Assembly (NCBI GenBank): GCA_949293325.1
Contig: CASFCZ010000023.1
Location: 1 to 50,841 of the forward strand
Length of the DNA stretch: 50,841 nt
DNA from: an uncultured Eubacteriales bacterium
GTDB lineage: Bacteria > Bacillota > Clostridia > Lachnospirales > CAG-274
Direction: 5' to 3'
The notes under the pieces are model-generated. The model was not told the DNA's origin. It made no database searches and saw only the letters and a list, made by a program, of their open reading frames with translations. Shown in pieces: positions 35,651 to 44,863 of this stretch; position 1 is the stretch's first letter, and the number at the start of each line of letters is the position of its first letter. A program made the translations under genes and the position numbers.

Positions 35651-35980
35651 TTACATGCCCTTTTTATTCATTTCAGGAGCTTTGATTTCCTTTTCCTTTG
35701 ATATAAAAGGTGTCTTTTTTTCAAAGGCAGGAACTTTTTCTCCCTTCATTTCCCTTGAGATATTAATCAGCTCAGTTAGACTTATCCTTCTTACATTCGG
35801 ATTGGTTTGAAAATCATCCCTTGATATGGCAGAGGAAGAGCCTGATGTTCTGCCTTTACGATCCCTTCTTGTAACGGATATATCCTCTGACCTATAGTCA
35901 ATACCCTTACTTTTTTTGTCCTTAATGTCCTTGAGCTTATTAATTTGTTCTTCAATATCAATATTTGATGCAGATGGCAT
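35651..35980 (-). CDS. Small charged hypothetical protein
   Basis: This 109-residue protein has no recognised domain. It is very rich in Lys, Arg, Glu and Ser, with no membrane helix or signal peptide, and probably partly disordered: an N-terminal helix (NIDIEEQINKLKDIKDKK), an RRDRKGRTSGSSS basic segment, and a Lys/Pro-rich end. GAGGTGA lies upstream of the ATG at 35980. It sits 11 nt after the third Ig-like protein gene and about 50 nt before the pilin gene, inside the T4SS cluster, so an accessory or chaperone-like role for the apparatus is a guess. Confidence 0.7.
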   Translation of the reverse strand: MPSASNIDIEEQINKLKDIKDKKSKGIDYRSEDISVTRRDRKGRTSGSSSAISRDDFQTNPNVRRISLTELINISREMKGEKVPAFEKKTPFISKEKEIKAPEMNKKGM

Positions 35981-35991
35981 ATATTATCACC

Positions 35992-37299
35992 TCACCTTAT
36001 CTGTATATGACTGCCTGTATATTTTATATAGATTAATATTGCCCCAATTACTGCCAAAATCAATGGCAAAACAACTGCAATACTTATTCTTACCGGCACC
36101 TCTACCCTTACCATATATGAGTTGAAATTTCCGGCTTCATCCGTAACATTGATCTTATATAGACCATCTACGTCTATTATATCATCCTCGAAGGAAAGGG
36201 ACATACCATTACCGGTTATTTCAACTTGGGAACTTTCATCCTGTTTTATAATTTCCAGTTGGTCCCTGGCTATCCCCCCTGCATCAATGCCTTTAAGGGT
36301 AAGGCGGGGAGCACTTCTGTCACGTCGGTAGTTAAAGCTATAGTCGGGCATATCTGAATTTATACTTTGAAAAACTATTCTGTACTGACCGTCTGACAGG
36401 GTTTTGTAAAGGCTGCTGTTTTCAACCTCCAACTGCTTTCCGTCAAGTATAACAGATGAAATTTTATAACCAATGGGGGGATTGATATAGTTTACCAGAT
36501 TTTCCGCTCCCTTTGTAATCTGGAAGCTGAAGCTGGCTACAGAGGCAACATAGCCATACACATTGCTCTGGGTAGGTGTATATACATCCGCCTCCTCCAT
36601 GTCTTCCTCTGAAAAATCATACAAATCACTTTCATCTATGCCATCCAGATATTCCTCTCCCAGTGATGTATCAACATCATATACTACATTTATGGAATAA
36701 TATCCAGGTTCTGAATAAAGTTTACCGCTGGAAAGATTGAACTCCTCTCCATCCTTAGTGGCTGTTATGTATGCCCTTTCATCCTCGTTAAAGTATATCC
36801 TTACACCCTTATCGGTTATGGCACAGTTAGGAATTGATGTATAAAGACTGTAATAGCCCTCCATATCCTGCACGTACATTCCCGATTCCCTGCTATAGGA
36901 CTGAGTAAACTCTATATTATTATAAAACTCATCCTCAAGGTCAATATCTTCCGAGGAGATAGTATCAAGTATAAAGTTAATACGACCGATATCCTCGTCG
37001 TCCTTTACAACAACCGTATACTCGCCGTCCCCATAGATATAATCCCCTGATTCGTAGGGCAGAACTTCTCCGTCTTTATACAGCACAACATTAACATAAT
37101 CGTTATAAGTAAGTCTGACAATATTTTCAACAACACTGCCTAAACGTACAGTGCTTTCGATATAATACTCATCATTCAGATAATATCTGTAAAAGCCGCT
37201 TTGCTCCATATATTCTTCCGTCATACTTACTTCCGCACCAAAGGCAGACAGTGGAAACAGAAAGAACATATACAGCAGTATTATAAGAATTTTTTTCAT
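35992..37299 (-). CDS. Membrane-anchored Ig-like surface protein (435 aa), T4SS-associated paralogue
   Basis: It has a signal peptide (MKKILIILLYMFFLFPLSAFGA), a large extracytoplasmic region, one C-terminal helix (about 404-426) and a short basic tail. Two copies of a roughly 90-residue module occur at about 34-112 and 139-262, each with a GFY/GMY start, a central KDG and a GEY/GYY turn (VVLYKDGEVLPY; ITATKDGEEFNL). A PIGYKISSVILDGKQ stretch and a final Ig-like domain beginning RDRSAPRLTLKGID follow. The same order of parts occurs in the proteins at 46155-48374 and 49223-50841. ATGA overlap with the lipoprotein gene upstream. Function unknown; a surface scaffold is plausible. Confidence 0.8.
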   Translation of the reverse strand: MKKILIILLYMFFLFPLSAFGAEVSMTEEYMEQSGFYRYYLNDEYYIESTVRLGSVVENIVRLTYNDYVNVVLYKDGEVLPYESGDYIYGDGEYTVVVKDDEDIGRINFILDTISSEDIDLEDEFYNNIEFTQSYSRESGMYVQDMEGYYSLYTSIPNCAITDKGVRIYFNEDERAYITATKDGEEFNLSSGKLYSEPGYYSINVVYDVDTSLGEEYLDGIDESDLYDFSEEDMEEADVYTPTQSNVYGYVASVASFSFQITKGAENLVNYINPPIGYKISSVILDGKQLEVENSSLYKTLSDGQYRIVFQSINSDMPDYSFNYRRDRSAPRLTLKGIDAGGIARDQLEIIKQDESSQVEITGNGMSLSFEDDIIDVDGLYKINVTDEAGNFNSYMVRVEVPVRISIAVVLPLILAVIGAILIYIKYTGSHIQIR

Positions 37300-37898
37300 T
37301 CTATCACCTGATCCAAGCTGTTAATAAGGTCAATATCTTTGCTTATAACAACATACTCATATATCCTTCCGTCAAGCAGGTCATTTATTCTTAAATCATT
37401 GTCTGACTCCTTCATTTCATCAGCCACATCAGCAGAACAAATAGCAACGTCTATTATACCCGACTGCAAATCCGAAAGTAACTCACTGTTATTACTGTAA
37501 TTGCTGTACTCACATTCATCATTAAGGGATGTATAGTAGCTGTAATTAAAACCTTCTGCAATGCCAGCCTTTTTTCCTGAGAAGTCATCGGATATTCTGT
37601 AATCATCATAACTTACACAGCAGGCATTATCATAGGCCATTACCCTGCTTTTCCATACTCCGTAATCTATAGCCCTACCCACTTCAACAGCACCTATAGC
37701 TACGTCATATCCACCGTCCAGCAATCCGTTGCGATCAACTTCGCTGATTACAACATCGCCATTATAATAATTTTTGACGGCATTCATAACATCCTCAGAA
37801 CACTCATACCCTTCCTCAACTGCAATCGTTACACCTGTTTCCTCGGAACAACCGGTTGATATAAATGCTAATAATAAAAGAATAATTAGTTTTTTCAT
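37296..37898 (-). CDS. Lipoprotein with a binding-protein-like domain, T4SS-associated
   Basis: A 200-residue lipoprotein starting MKKLIILLLLAFISTGC, with Cys17 as the lipidation site. The upstream start at 37928 would overlap virB4 more deeply and lacks a good ribosome binding site; AAGGTGAAG supports 37898. The body resembles one lobe-pair of a family-3 solute-binding protein (GYDVAIGAVEVGRAIDYG; KKAGIAEGFNYSYYTSL; LQSGIIDVAICSADVA), but shorter. No transporter is adjacent; it lies between virB4 and an Ig-like surface protein, so it is more likely a membrane-surface component or sensor of the apparatus. Family assignment is tentative. Confidence 0.7.
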   Translation of the reverse strand: MKKLIILLLLAFISTGCSEETGVTIAVEEGYECSEDVMNAVKNYYNGDVVISEVDRNGLLDGGYDVAIGAVEVGRAIDYGVWKSRVMAYDNACCVSYDDYRISDDFSGKKAGIAEGFNYSYYTSLNDECEYSNYSNNSELLSDLQSGIIDVAICSADVADEMKESDNDLRINDLLDGRIYEYVVISKDIDLINSLDQVIE

Positions 37899-37908
37899 AT
37901 ACTTCACC

Positions 37909-40680
37909 TTATTCAAACATCTCAACAAGTTTTTCTGAGGCCACTATCCTGATTGAAGTCCTCTTTGTAGGTGCCGTTATTACAAAGGCCTGACCTCTGC
38001 CGTTTGTAATAATTTCGTCCTGCTCCGTTTCGTTAATTGCACCGGCCTTTTCATAAAGCTTGCAAAGATCGTGCATATCATTAGGCGCAAGGGAAAATAT
38101 AAAGGAATACTGACTTGCGTTTATTATGGCAGTTGACTTACGTGCAATCTCCTCTGTACCTACAAAATCCTTAATATTCTGTGTAATAATAATCTGCATA
38201 CCGTTATACTTTCTGATACGCTTTGCAAGCTGGAACATAAAGTCAAGGGCAATGGGATATTTAGGGTCAATAAATACATGGGCTTCATCAATAACTACTA
38301 TTATTTTTCTCTTTGCATTATACTTTGTATTATAGTCCCTGTTTTTAATTATCTCATTGTCAAGCCACTTTAGTATAAGAAGCATCTGTGCATTTGCAAC
38401 GGTATTGTTTTTATTAGCAAGAAGTGACTGAAAATTAAATACCGTAAAGTTTTCCTTAATATCAAGTGTAGACTCACCATTCCAGAGATTGGCATTTCGT
38501 CCTCCTGTGGCAAACTTGGATATGTAATTAATTAATATACGCAGGTTGTTTTTGCTGTAATCACCCTTTGCAGTCTGATAATCAATAAGGAGTGTGTCAT
38601 ACAGGTCGTCAAATATAGGATAATCCTCCGGCTTCAGCTTTGTTAAATCCGTCATCTCATCAATGCCCTTTAACTCATATACCCTTATAATTACGTTATT
38701 AAGGTATTCCAGGGCATCATTGTCTATACCGGGAAGTATTTGTCTGAAATACTCCTCAAGGAACTGGAGATGAACGGAAAAACTAACGGAGGCTGCATCC
38801 TCATCGCTGACTTTTTCATCATCACTTAAGCTGGTAATTATGTGGAAAGGATTGATCCTTCCCTGGGTAGCAGAACCTACATCAATAATATTTCCGTTAA
38901 GATTTTTAGCAAGATTTGTATATTCATTTTCGGGATCCAGTATAAATATCTTGCTGTTTTCTGCCGAAAGATTTGCAAGCATCATCTTTGTAGCAAAGGA
39001 TTTACCGCTACCTGACTTACCTATTACCACCATGTTGCTGTTGACTCTCTCATCATTTCTTTTAAAGAAATCAACAAATACAGGCATACCCGACGAATTA
39101 CCCAGATTAATGCCTCCCACATCGGAGATATGACCGTACACAAAGGGAAATACTGCCGCAACAGAGGATGAATGTATAGCCCTGCCCTTTTTCCTAAGGG
39201 GATCATAGGCTGAAATCTGACTGCCTACAAAGGCATCAAACTGTCTGAACAGCATGTCGGTAACCCTCAGTGACTGTTCGGCAAGAAGTCTTCTTACCCT
39301 TCTTTTAATACTGTTGGTATTTGCAGTCTGTTTCATATCCGGATTAAGCTGACGCATTGATTCATCATAGTCATATACTGTTACGTAAATATTTACATCA
39401 AATAATGTCTCGTTATCACCCTGTAAAAGAACAAGCAGGTTTTGCAGGGTAGAAATATGACTTTGAAGCTCAATTATCTTACTTTCCTTGGATGTTACAT
39501 TAGTCTGACCATGGAGTTCCATAAGGGAACGGTCAATATTTCTGACTGCCTTGTACCTGTCAATGGGATTAATTTTCATAACCACCTTTGTATCAGGCAT
39601 ATTAAAAAGTCTGCTTCCCCATGCATTTCCAACAGTAGTCGGATAATTAATTATTCTGAAATTATGGGTTACCAGATCATCAATCTTGACTGTTCTGGGT
39701 CTGAACTCAATCTTATGTGGAAGAACCCATTCAAAATATTCCTCCTCTGTAAGTTCATCTGCCTCCCTTTCATCAAAGTCAGTTGAAAAATTGTATTTAA
39801 GGAATACCGCAAGCTCCTTTGAGTTAAGCAGCTTTACTCTTATTCCACCCTGGCTCATTTGCTCGGAGATTGCAGATACAAGTTCCCTTACACCTGATGG
39901 ACTGCTGTCAAATACACAAATGTAATGGAAGCAATCATATATTTTTTCATCATAATTAATACGCTCTATATTCTCTATTCTGTCACAGATAATATCAAGG
40001 CGTGCCCTAAGCTCATCTTCCTCAATAACTCCGTTTATAAAGGCTTCGCTTATATCGTCAATCTTTTTGTTTTCCCGCTCTATATATTCGTCATAGATAA
40101 TGGGGCGGTCAATCTTGACTATTGACAATGACTGACTTTCAGTGACATTCCTTAAGGCAGCACCGAATACCCTGTCAATCATAAAGTCCTGTTTGCTTTC
40201 TGTCATAAACCTGAATTCAACAGGGGATACCTCTATTACCATACTATAGTACTTGCCGCCATAGTGGATCATATCCTCCTTTATGTCGGTAAATGCTATC
40301 AAATCCGGAACAGAAAATTTGCTTTTGGGCTCCTTATGCTTCTTTACTTTGTCTTCCTCATTCTCACCTTCCCATTGGTCATCTTCATTTCCAATAAATT
40401 TTTCATCAATTTTATATTGGGAAATAACCTTAGAGGGTCTTGAATAATGTCTTATGATATATCCAAGGAATACATAGTTTTTATCCTCATCCACCGAAAT
40501 CAGCAAAAGGACAAAAACAATAATTATGCCTGTAATAATATACAGCTTGTATGGTAAATTAGAACATAAAACAAGTGCAGCCAATGTTATGCCAATTGCC
40601 GCAACACAAAAGTCAGCAATTGATATGCCCTTAAAAAGCTCCAGGCTTACCCTTGTCTTCTTAGGAATAATCCTCATCAT
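37909..40680 (-). CDS. VirB4/TrbE-family T4SS ATPase with N-terminal PrgI/VirB3-like membrane helices
   Basis: A 923-residue core ATPase of a T4SS. Residues 1-80 contain two close membrane helices (about 20-40 and 44-62) after a basic start, like PrgI/VirB3 proteins, followed by the VirB4 N-terminal domain. Walker A is GKSGSGKS (554-561) with the downstream FILDPENEYTNLAK motif. Walker B is IIVVIDEAHVF (793-803), followed by RIRKYNGMQIIITQN. PrgI and VirB4 are often separate genes in Gram-positive elements, so this is a fused form. The ATG overlaps the stop of the repeat-tailed VirB6 gene by 4 nt and uses a GGAGG inside that gene. Confidence 0.95.
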   Translation of the reverse strand: MMRIIPKKTRVSLELFKGISIADFCVAAIGITLAALVLCSNLPYKLYIITGIIIVFVLLLISVDEDKNYVFLGYIIRHYSRPSKVISQYKIDEKFIGNEDDQWEGENEEDKVKKHKEPKSKFSVPDLIAFTDIKEDMIHYGGKYYSMVIEVSPVEFRFMTESKQDFMIDRVFGAALRNVTESQSLSIVKIDRPIIYDEYIERENKKIDDISEAFINGVIEEDELRARLDIICDRIENIERINYDEKIYDCFHYICVFDSSPSGVRELVSAISEQMSQGGIRVKLLNSKELAVFLKYNFSTDFDEREADELTEEEYFEWVLPHKIEFRPRTVKIDDLVTHNFRIINYPTTVGNAWGSRLFNMPDTKVVMKINPIDRYKAVRNIDRSLMELHGQTNVTSKESKIIELQSHISTLQNLLVLLQGDNETLFDVNIYVTVYDYDESMRQLNPDMKQTANTNSIKRRVRRLLAEQSLRVTDMLFRQFDAFVGSQISAYDPLRKKGRAIHSSSVAAVFPFVYGHISDVGGINLGNSSGMPVFVDFFKRNDERVNSNMVVIGKSGSGKSFATKMMLANLSAENSKIFILDPENEYTNLAKNLNGNIIDVGSATQGRINPFHIITSLSDDEKVSDEDAASVSFSVHLQFLEEYFRQILPGIDNDALEYLNNVIIRVYELKGIDEMTDLTKLKPEDYPIFDDLYDTLLIDYQTAKGDYSKNNLRILINYISKFATGGRNANLWNGESTLDIKENFTVFNFQSLLANKNNTVANAQMLLILKWLDNEIIKNRDYNTKYNAKRKIIVVIDEAHVFIDPKYPIALDFMFQLAKRIRKYNGMQIIITQNIKDFVGTEEIARKSTAIINASQYSFIFSLAPNDMHDLCKLYEKAGAINETEQDEIITNGRGQAFVITAPTKRTSIRIVASEKLVEMFE

Positions 40681-43600
40681 TCATTACCTCCCTGCCTGCT
40701 GTCTGTTTTTCTGTCCATGAAGGATTCCTTGCTTGAGCTCCTGTGGGGCGGAGCAGAGTTACTTCTCCTTCTTGTCATTGCATCTCCCATTATTTTTTCC
40801 AGAGCATCTGCCCTGTCCGCTCTTGCCTCAAGGCTTGCTGCCGCCTCTGCATCCGGCTGTACTGCATCGAGTTTGGGGGCTGCTGCCTGCTGCTTTGGAA
40901 CAAATATATCAGAAAGCCCCTCTGTATTGATCCTGCCCCAGTTACCCGGCTGCTGAGCCTCAGGTGCACTGTTCACATATGTTTCATAGTCACGCATAAT
41001 CTGATTTCTTTCATCATGGGACTTAGCTGCCAGATAAGCGGTTCTGTATGGAGCTGTTCCTTCATATTCCGTATCAGAGCTTCCGCTGAAATAGGTATCA
41101 TAAGTTATACCCTCATCAGATGACAACTCCAGAACCGGACTGGACTGATAATGCTCATCCATATACTTATACCTTGCCCTGTGTGTTGGAAGTGCAGCAA
41201 ACTTAAGCCTTTCCTGTGCATCCAGGCCTGAGGCAAAGCTCTCCTCCTTCTCACTGATTTCAGGAGGCGTATAAGCAGGCATGCCTGCCAGGGCACCTCC
41301 GCCGCTTTGTTTTACCACTTCAGCCGATACATACTCTGCAAAGGCCTCCCTTTGACTATGGGTAGCAAGAGTCATATATCTGGTACCTGCTTCTTTGTAA
41401 AAACTTTGCATGGCTTCATATTTTTCCTTCAGCTGTGGATCGGCTTGCTGGCTTGCCATTTTACCGTAGGTGTCGGAGGCTGTGGTAAGCTGCGCTCCAT
41501 AATCCTCCTCAGTACTGTTTGAAAATTCAAATCTTTCAAACTTACCTTCCTTTACAGCTTTTAATATATTACTTCTTTCCTGATGGGTTACTGCATTTGC
41601 ATAATCCCTAATTGCCCGTTCATTACCTGTATCTGCCACCATAGAAAAGCCCTCATATTCCTTAGGTGTAAGCTGAACACCTTCCACACTGACGGAACTG
41701 CTTTCAAAATTTGCTATCTTTTGTAAAACAGCACTCCTGTCTTCACCAGTCGCCCTTTGATACTGCTCGGAATATGCAGCGTAGGACTTTGCCATCTTAT
41801 GGGCATGCTCTCTTGTTTCGGAATCAGGGGCATAATGAGCTAAAATATTCCATGCGGAATAGGCCTGTTCGATACTCTTATATCCACTGTCCTCTGACAT
41901 AACATCTGTAAACATACTACTGTTATCCCTTACAAAGGATTGTCTTGATGCACTATCCGGCATGCTGTCATATTTAGCTCTTGCAAGTGCAAGCTCCCTA
42001 ACTTCTGAATTACACTGCTGCCATTTTGTTGAACCTGCTCTATGCCTGTCTCTGTTTTGAATAGCCCTGTCAAGATTGGTACTAAGTGCTTTCCTTGCAC
42101 TGTCTTTACTTTCTTCCGAGCTGTTATAATCACTGAATTCAGCCTCATGGCCTGCTATAAAGGCTTCCCTGTCGGTTTTTGAACCTATCAACTGCATTTG
42201 AGTACCAAGGCTCTCAAGCTGTGTAAGTCTGGCATCATAGGTATTCCATTCATCACTGCCCTGCTTAAACATATCCCTGTTATTGCGTATGGTAAGCATC
42301 CTTGCATTAAGATTACCCAATGCCTTAACCTCACGCCTTGATACATTGTCTTCAAACATATCTCCGCTTAAGGAATGTATCTCAGCTCTTTCACTGTCAG
42401 AGGTTGCATTTTCGTACTTTGACCTGAGGGATATAAGGGAACTGAGCTGGGAGTCAAGTGCCTTATACTCAGGAGAATTTGGGGAGTACTTGCCTCTGAC
42501 AGACTGTATCCTTGCAATATTGCCCGTTATATTTTTCATACGTCTTGAATCAGTAAAGCCCATAGATGATGGACTTATAAAGTCGGCGTGGGATTCCATC
42601 AGTTTTTCACGTTCTGCCCTGGTATCCTTGGAATTAAATTCGTCTACCAGATTATCCAGCCTCTGTATTTCCTCATTGAATTGATTCCAGCCTGCACTGC
42701 CCTTTTCAAACATATTTCTGTTGGCAATGGCTCGTCTTTTTCTGTCACTGATGACACTTAAAGCCCTCCGCTCCTTAGATGTACGATCCTCTGCCCTTGC
42801 TTCAATATTATCACGGGTAAATGAGCTTCTTTCACTATGGGAAGTCAAGCCACTGAACATTGCCTGCTTTTGAAGGAGAGCTTGATAAGCTTTATTCGCC
42901 CTGTTCCATTCAGGACTGTTTGGTGCTAACTTATCCCTTGCGACCTTTGCCTCCTCGACCCTGTTTGCAAGTTTCCTTGCTACAGCCGCTTCACCTCTGT
43001 TATGACCTTCAATATCTCCAAACTCACTGTGTGACTTAATAAAATCTGCCCTTTGGCTATGCTTGTCAAGCATGTCAAACTGGTTTCTCAGGCGTGAAAG
43101 GTTGCTCAGGCGGGTATTATACTTATTCCAATCTTTAGATCCCTTTGCAAAGGTATCCCTCAGTTGTTTTGTATTTGCAATTCTTGTATCCAGGTTTCTG
43201 AGTGCCTTTCTCTCTGAGGAACTTGTCATATCCGAGTCAGTAAACTTTGATCCGTCAACCTTAAGGGATGCAACCCCTCCCTGTTTGTTAAACTTTGCCA
43301 TAAATTTTTCTCTTTCGGCATGGGTTTTAAGTTTAGTAAAGTCGGAAAGGGCTTTATTACCCTTTTCAATCTGTCCCTTAAGAGCACTGTATTTGCTTCC
43401 ACGTTTTGTAAAATCAGCTTTGGCGGCATTAACACTGTTTCGTCTTTTCAGGCTATCCGCAAAGCTTTGCTCTTTACTGCTTGCCACTTCACCGGAAAAG
43501 CCCCTTGATACAGAGCCCTTCACCATACTGTTTTGCCTGCTTTTTTTCATGGAATCCGACAGATAGCCGGCAGCAAACTTTGCAGTTCCTATGGCATGCC

Positions 43601-44843
43601 TTGCTACATGGGGCATCTGTCTTAGTCTTCTGCTGTTTTCATTAATGCTTGCTCTTTCAGCCATACCTGCATCCTGATCAATAATACCGGTTATGGTAGT
43701 ACCGAGATTTTTTACCGCCAGCAGGCATCCGATCATAAATACAAGCTTCAGGATAATATCCACAGACTTATTTGCCGCCGCCTGAACCACATTGGAGGAA
43801 GCAGAAATTTCCTCTGTAAAACTTATAGTATAGCCATCTGTACCTGAAATAACGATACACAATACCATCATTACTATATTGAGGGTAACTATCATACCTA
43901 CGCCCATGCAAAGCCTGCCGATGAAAGTCCTTCTCCATCTGCCAAACCGTTCACCGTCATCAAGGGGCATAGTTGCAACAAACAGAGGCGATACAATATA
44001 CAATACAATTATTTCAATTACCCTCTGAATGAATGTGCCTGCCATTGTAATAAGATTAATAAGCAGTATAAGTAACCCAATTATACCCACTACAAAATCC
44101 ACATTGGATGCCCTGTGTATATATGGCAGAACATCTGAAAGATTGTACCAGAACATATTTGTTTCCTGTATTTTGCCTACAAGGCTATTGTACTCTGCCT
44201 GTGAGATAGGAAATTCAAGAGAGGCATTCTCTACACTGCTCCTTACGGAAAGGAGGAAAAGGTTGTCTGTAATTGAACTTACACTTCCCATGGAAGTAGC
44301 CACATACAGGGAATTCATCACCCTTGAGGTCAAGTCTATAAGACCGTAACACAGTGCAGGCAAAATTAAAAATGTAATTGCACTTGTTATAAACCTGGTC
44401 AGAATAGTACCCACATTCCTTTTACCGTCATAGCCAAAGTCAAGTGTATTTCTGATGACAGAAATTGTGGTAAAAATAAACAAAAGTACAACAGACAAAG
44501 CAGTAATATACCAAAATGCCTTTTCAACTGCCGGCTGCTGAAAAATTATTGAAACAATATTATCCTGCTTTCCCTGATAATTAACATTCGTAGCACCTGA
44601 AAAGGCGTAAACGGCAGTTTCGATAGCATAGAGTACGGATAATGCAAAAGCATATAATTTATATACAAATGTAGCAAGAATTTCAGCAACAAACTCAACA
44701 ATATATTTTACGGCATTTTCCCAGATAACAGAACAAACCGGTGCAATAACATTACTTACAAGCCATGTCAACACACTGGTAATGCCTGACATTATCCAGT
44801 TTGCAATTTTGTCAAATATGCCTAAAAAAACTATATCATGCAT
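40677..44843 (-). CDS. VirB6/TrbL-like membrane protein with a very long repeat-containing tail
   Basis: This protein has 1388 residues. Residues 1-395 are a polytopic VirB6/TrbL-type core with about six to eight helices and the hallmark SPLFVATMPLDDGERFGRWRR. From about 400 to the end there are no membrane helices, and a basic stretch follows the last helix (cytoplasmic side by the positive-inside rule). The tail contains about a dozen degenerate repeats of 60-75 residues. The clearest (about 545-980) show RD-F-GS-EWN-Y near the start and S/T-H-x-E-R-xx-F near the end (SKDWNKYN, SPEWNRAN, SAGWNQFN, SDEWNTYD; KHSQRADF, SHSERSSF, SKTDREAF, THSQREAF). The start at 44843 is preferred over a GTG two codons upstream. 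Confidence 0.85.
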   Translation of the reverse strand: MHDIVFLGIFDKIANWIMSGITSVLTWLVSNVIAPVCSVIWENAVKYIVEFVAEILATFVYKLYAFALSVLYAIETAVYAFSGATNVNYQGKQDNIVSIIFQQPAVEKAFWYITALSVVLLFIFTTISVIRNTLDFGYDGKRNVGTILTRFITSAITFLILPALCYGLIDLTSRVMNSLYVATSMGSVSSITDNLFLLSVRSSVENASLEFPISQAEYNSLVGKIQETNMFWYNLSDVLPYIHRASNVDFVVGIIGLLILLINLITMAGTFIQRVIEIIVLYIVSPLFVATMPLDDGERFGRWRRTFIGRLCMGVGMIVTLNIVMMVLCIVISGTDGYTISFTEEISASSNVVQAAANKSVDIILKLVFMIGCLLAVKNLGTTITGIIDQDAGMAERASINENSRRLRQMPHVARHAIGTAKFAAGYLSDSMKKSRQNSMVKGSVSRGFSGEVASSKEQSFADSLKRRNSVNAAKADFTKRGSKYSALKGQIEKGNKALSDFTKLKTHAEREKFMAKFNKQGGVASLKVDGSKFTDSDMTSSSERKALRNLDTRIANTKQLRDTFAKGSKDWNKYNTRLSNLSRLRNQFDMLDKHSQRADFIKSHSEFGDIEGHNRGEAAVARKLANRVEEAKVARDKLAPNSPEWNRANKAYQALLQKQAMFSGLTSHSERSSFTRDNIEARAEDRTSKERRALSVISDRKRRAIANRNMFEKGSAGWNQFNEEIQRLDNLVDEFNSKDTRAEREKLMESHADFISPSSMGFTDSRRMKNITGNIARIQSVRGKYSPNSPEYKALDSQLSSLISLRSKYENATSDSERAEIHSLSGDMFEDNVSRREVKALGNLNARMLTIRNNRDMFKQGSDEWNTYDARLTQLESLGTQMQLIGSKTDREAFIAGHEAEFSDYNSSEESKDSARKALSTNLDRAIQNRDRHRAGSTKWQQCNSEVRELALARAKYDSMPDSASRQSFVRDNSSMFTDVMSEDSGYKSIEQAYSAWNILAHYAPDSETREHAHKMAKSYAAYSEQYQRATGEDRSAVLQKIANFESSSVSVEGVQLTPKEYEGFSMVADTGNERAIRDYANAVTHQERSNILKAVKEGKFERFEFSNSTEEDYGAQLTTASDTYGKMASQQADPQLKEKYEAMQSFYKEAGTRYMTLATHSQREAFAEYVSAEVVKQSGGGALAGMPAYTPPEISEKEESFASGLDAQERLKFAALPTHRARYKYMDEHYQSSPVLELSSDEGITYDTYFSGSSDTEYEGTAPYRTAYLAAKSHDERNQIMRDYETYVNSAPEAQQPGNWGRINTEGLSDIFVPKQQAAAPKLDAVQPDAEAAASLEARADRADALEKIMGDAMTRRRSNSAPPHRSSSKESFMDRKTDSRQGGNE

Positions 44844-44863
44844 ACACACACACCCTAACTAAA

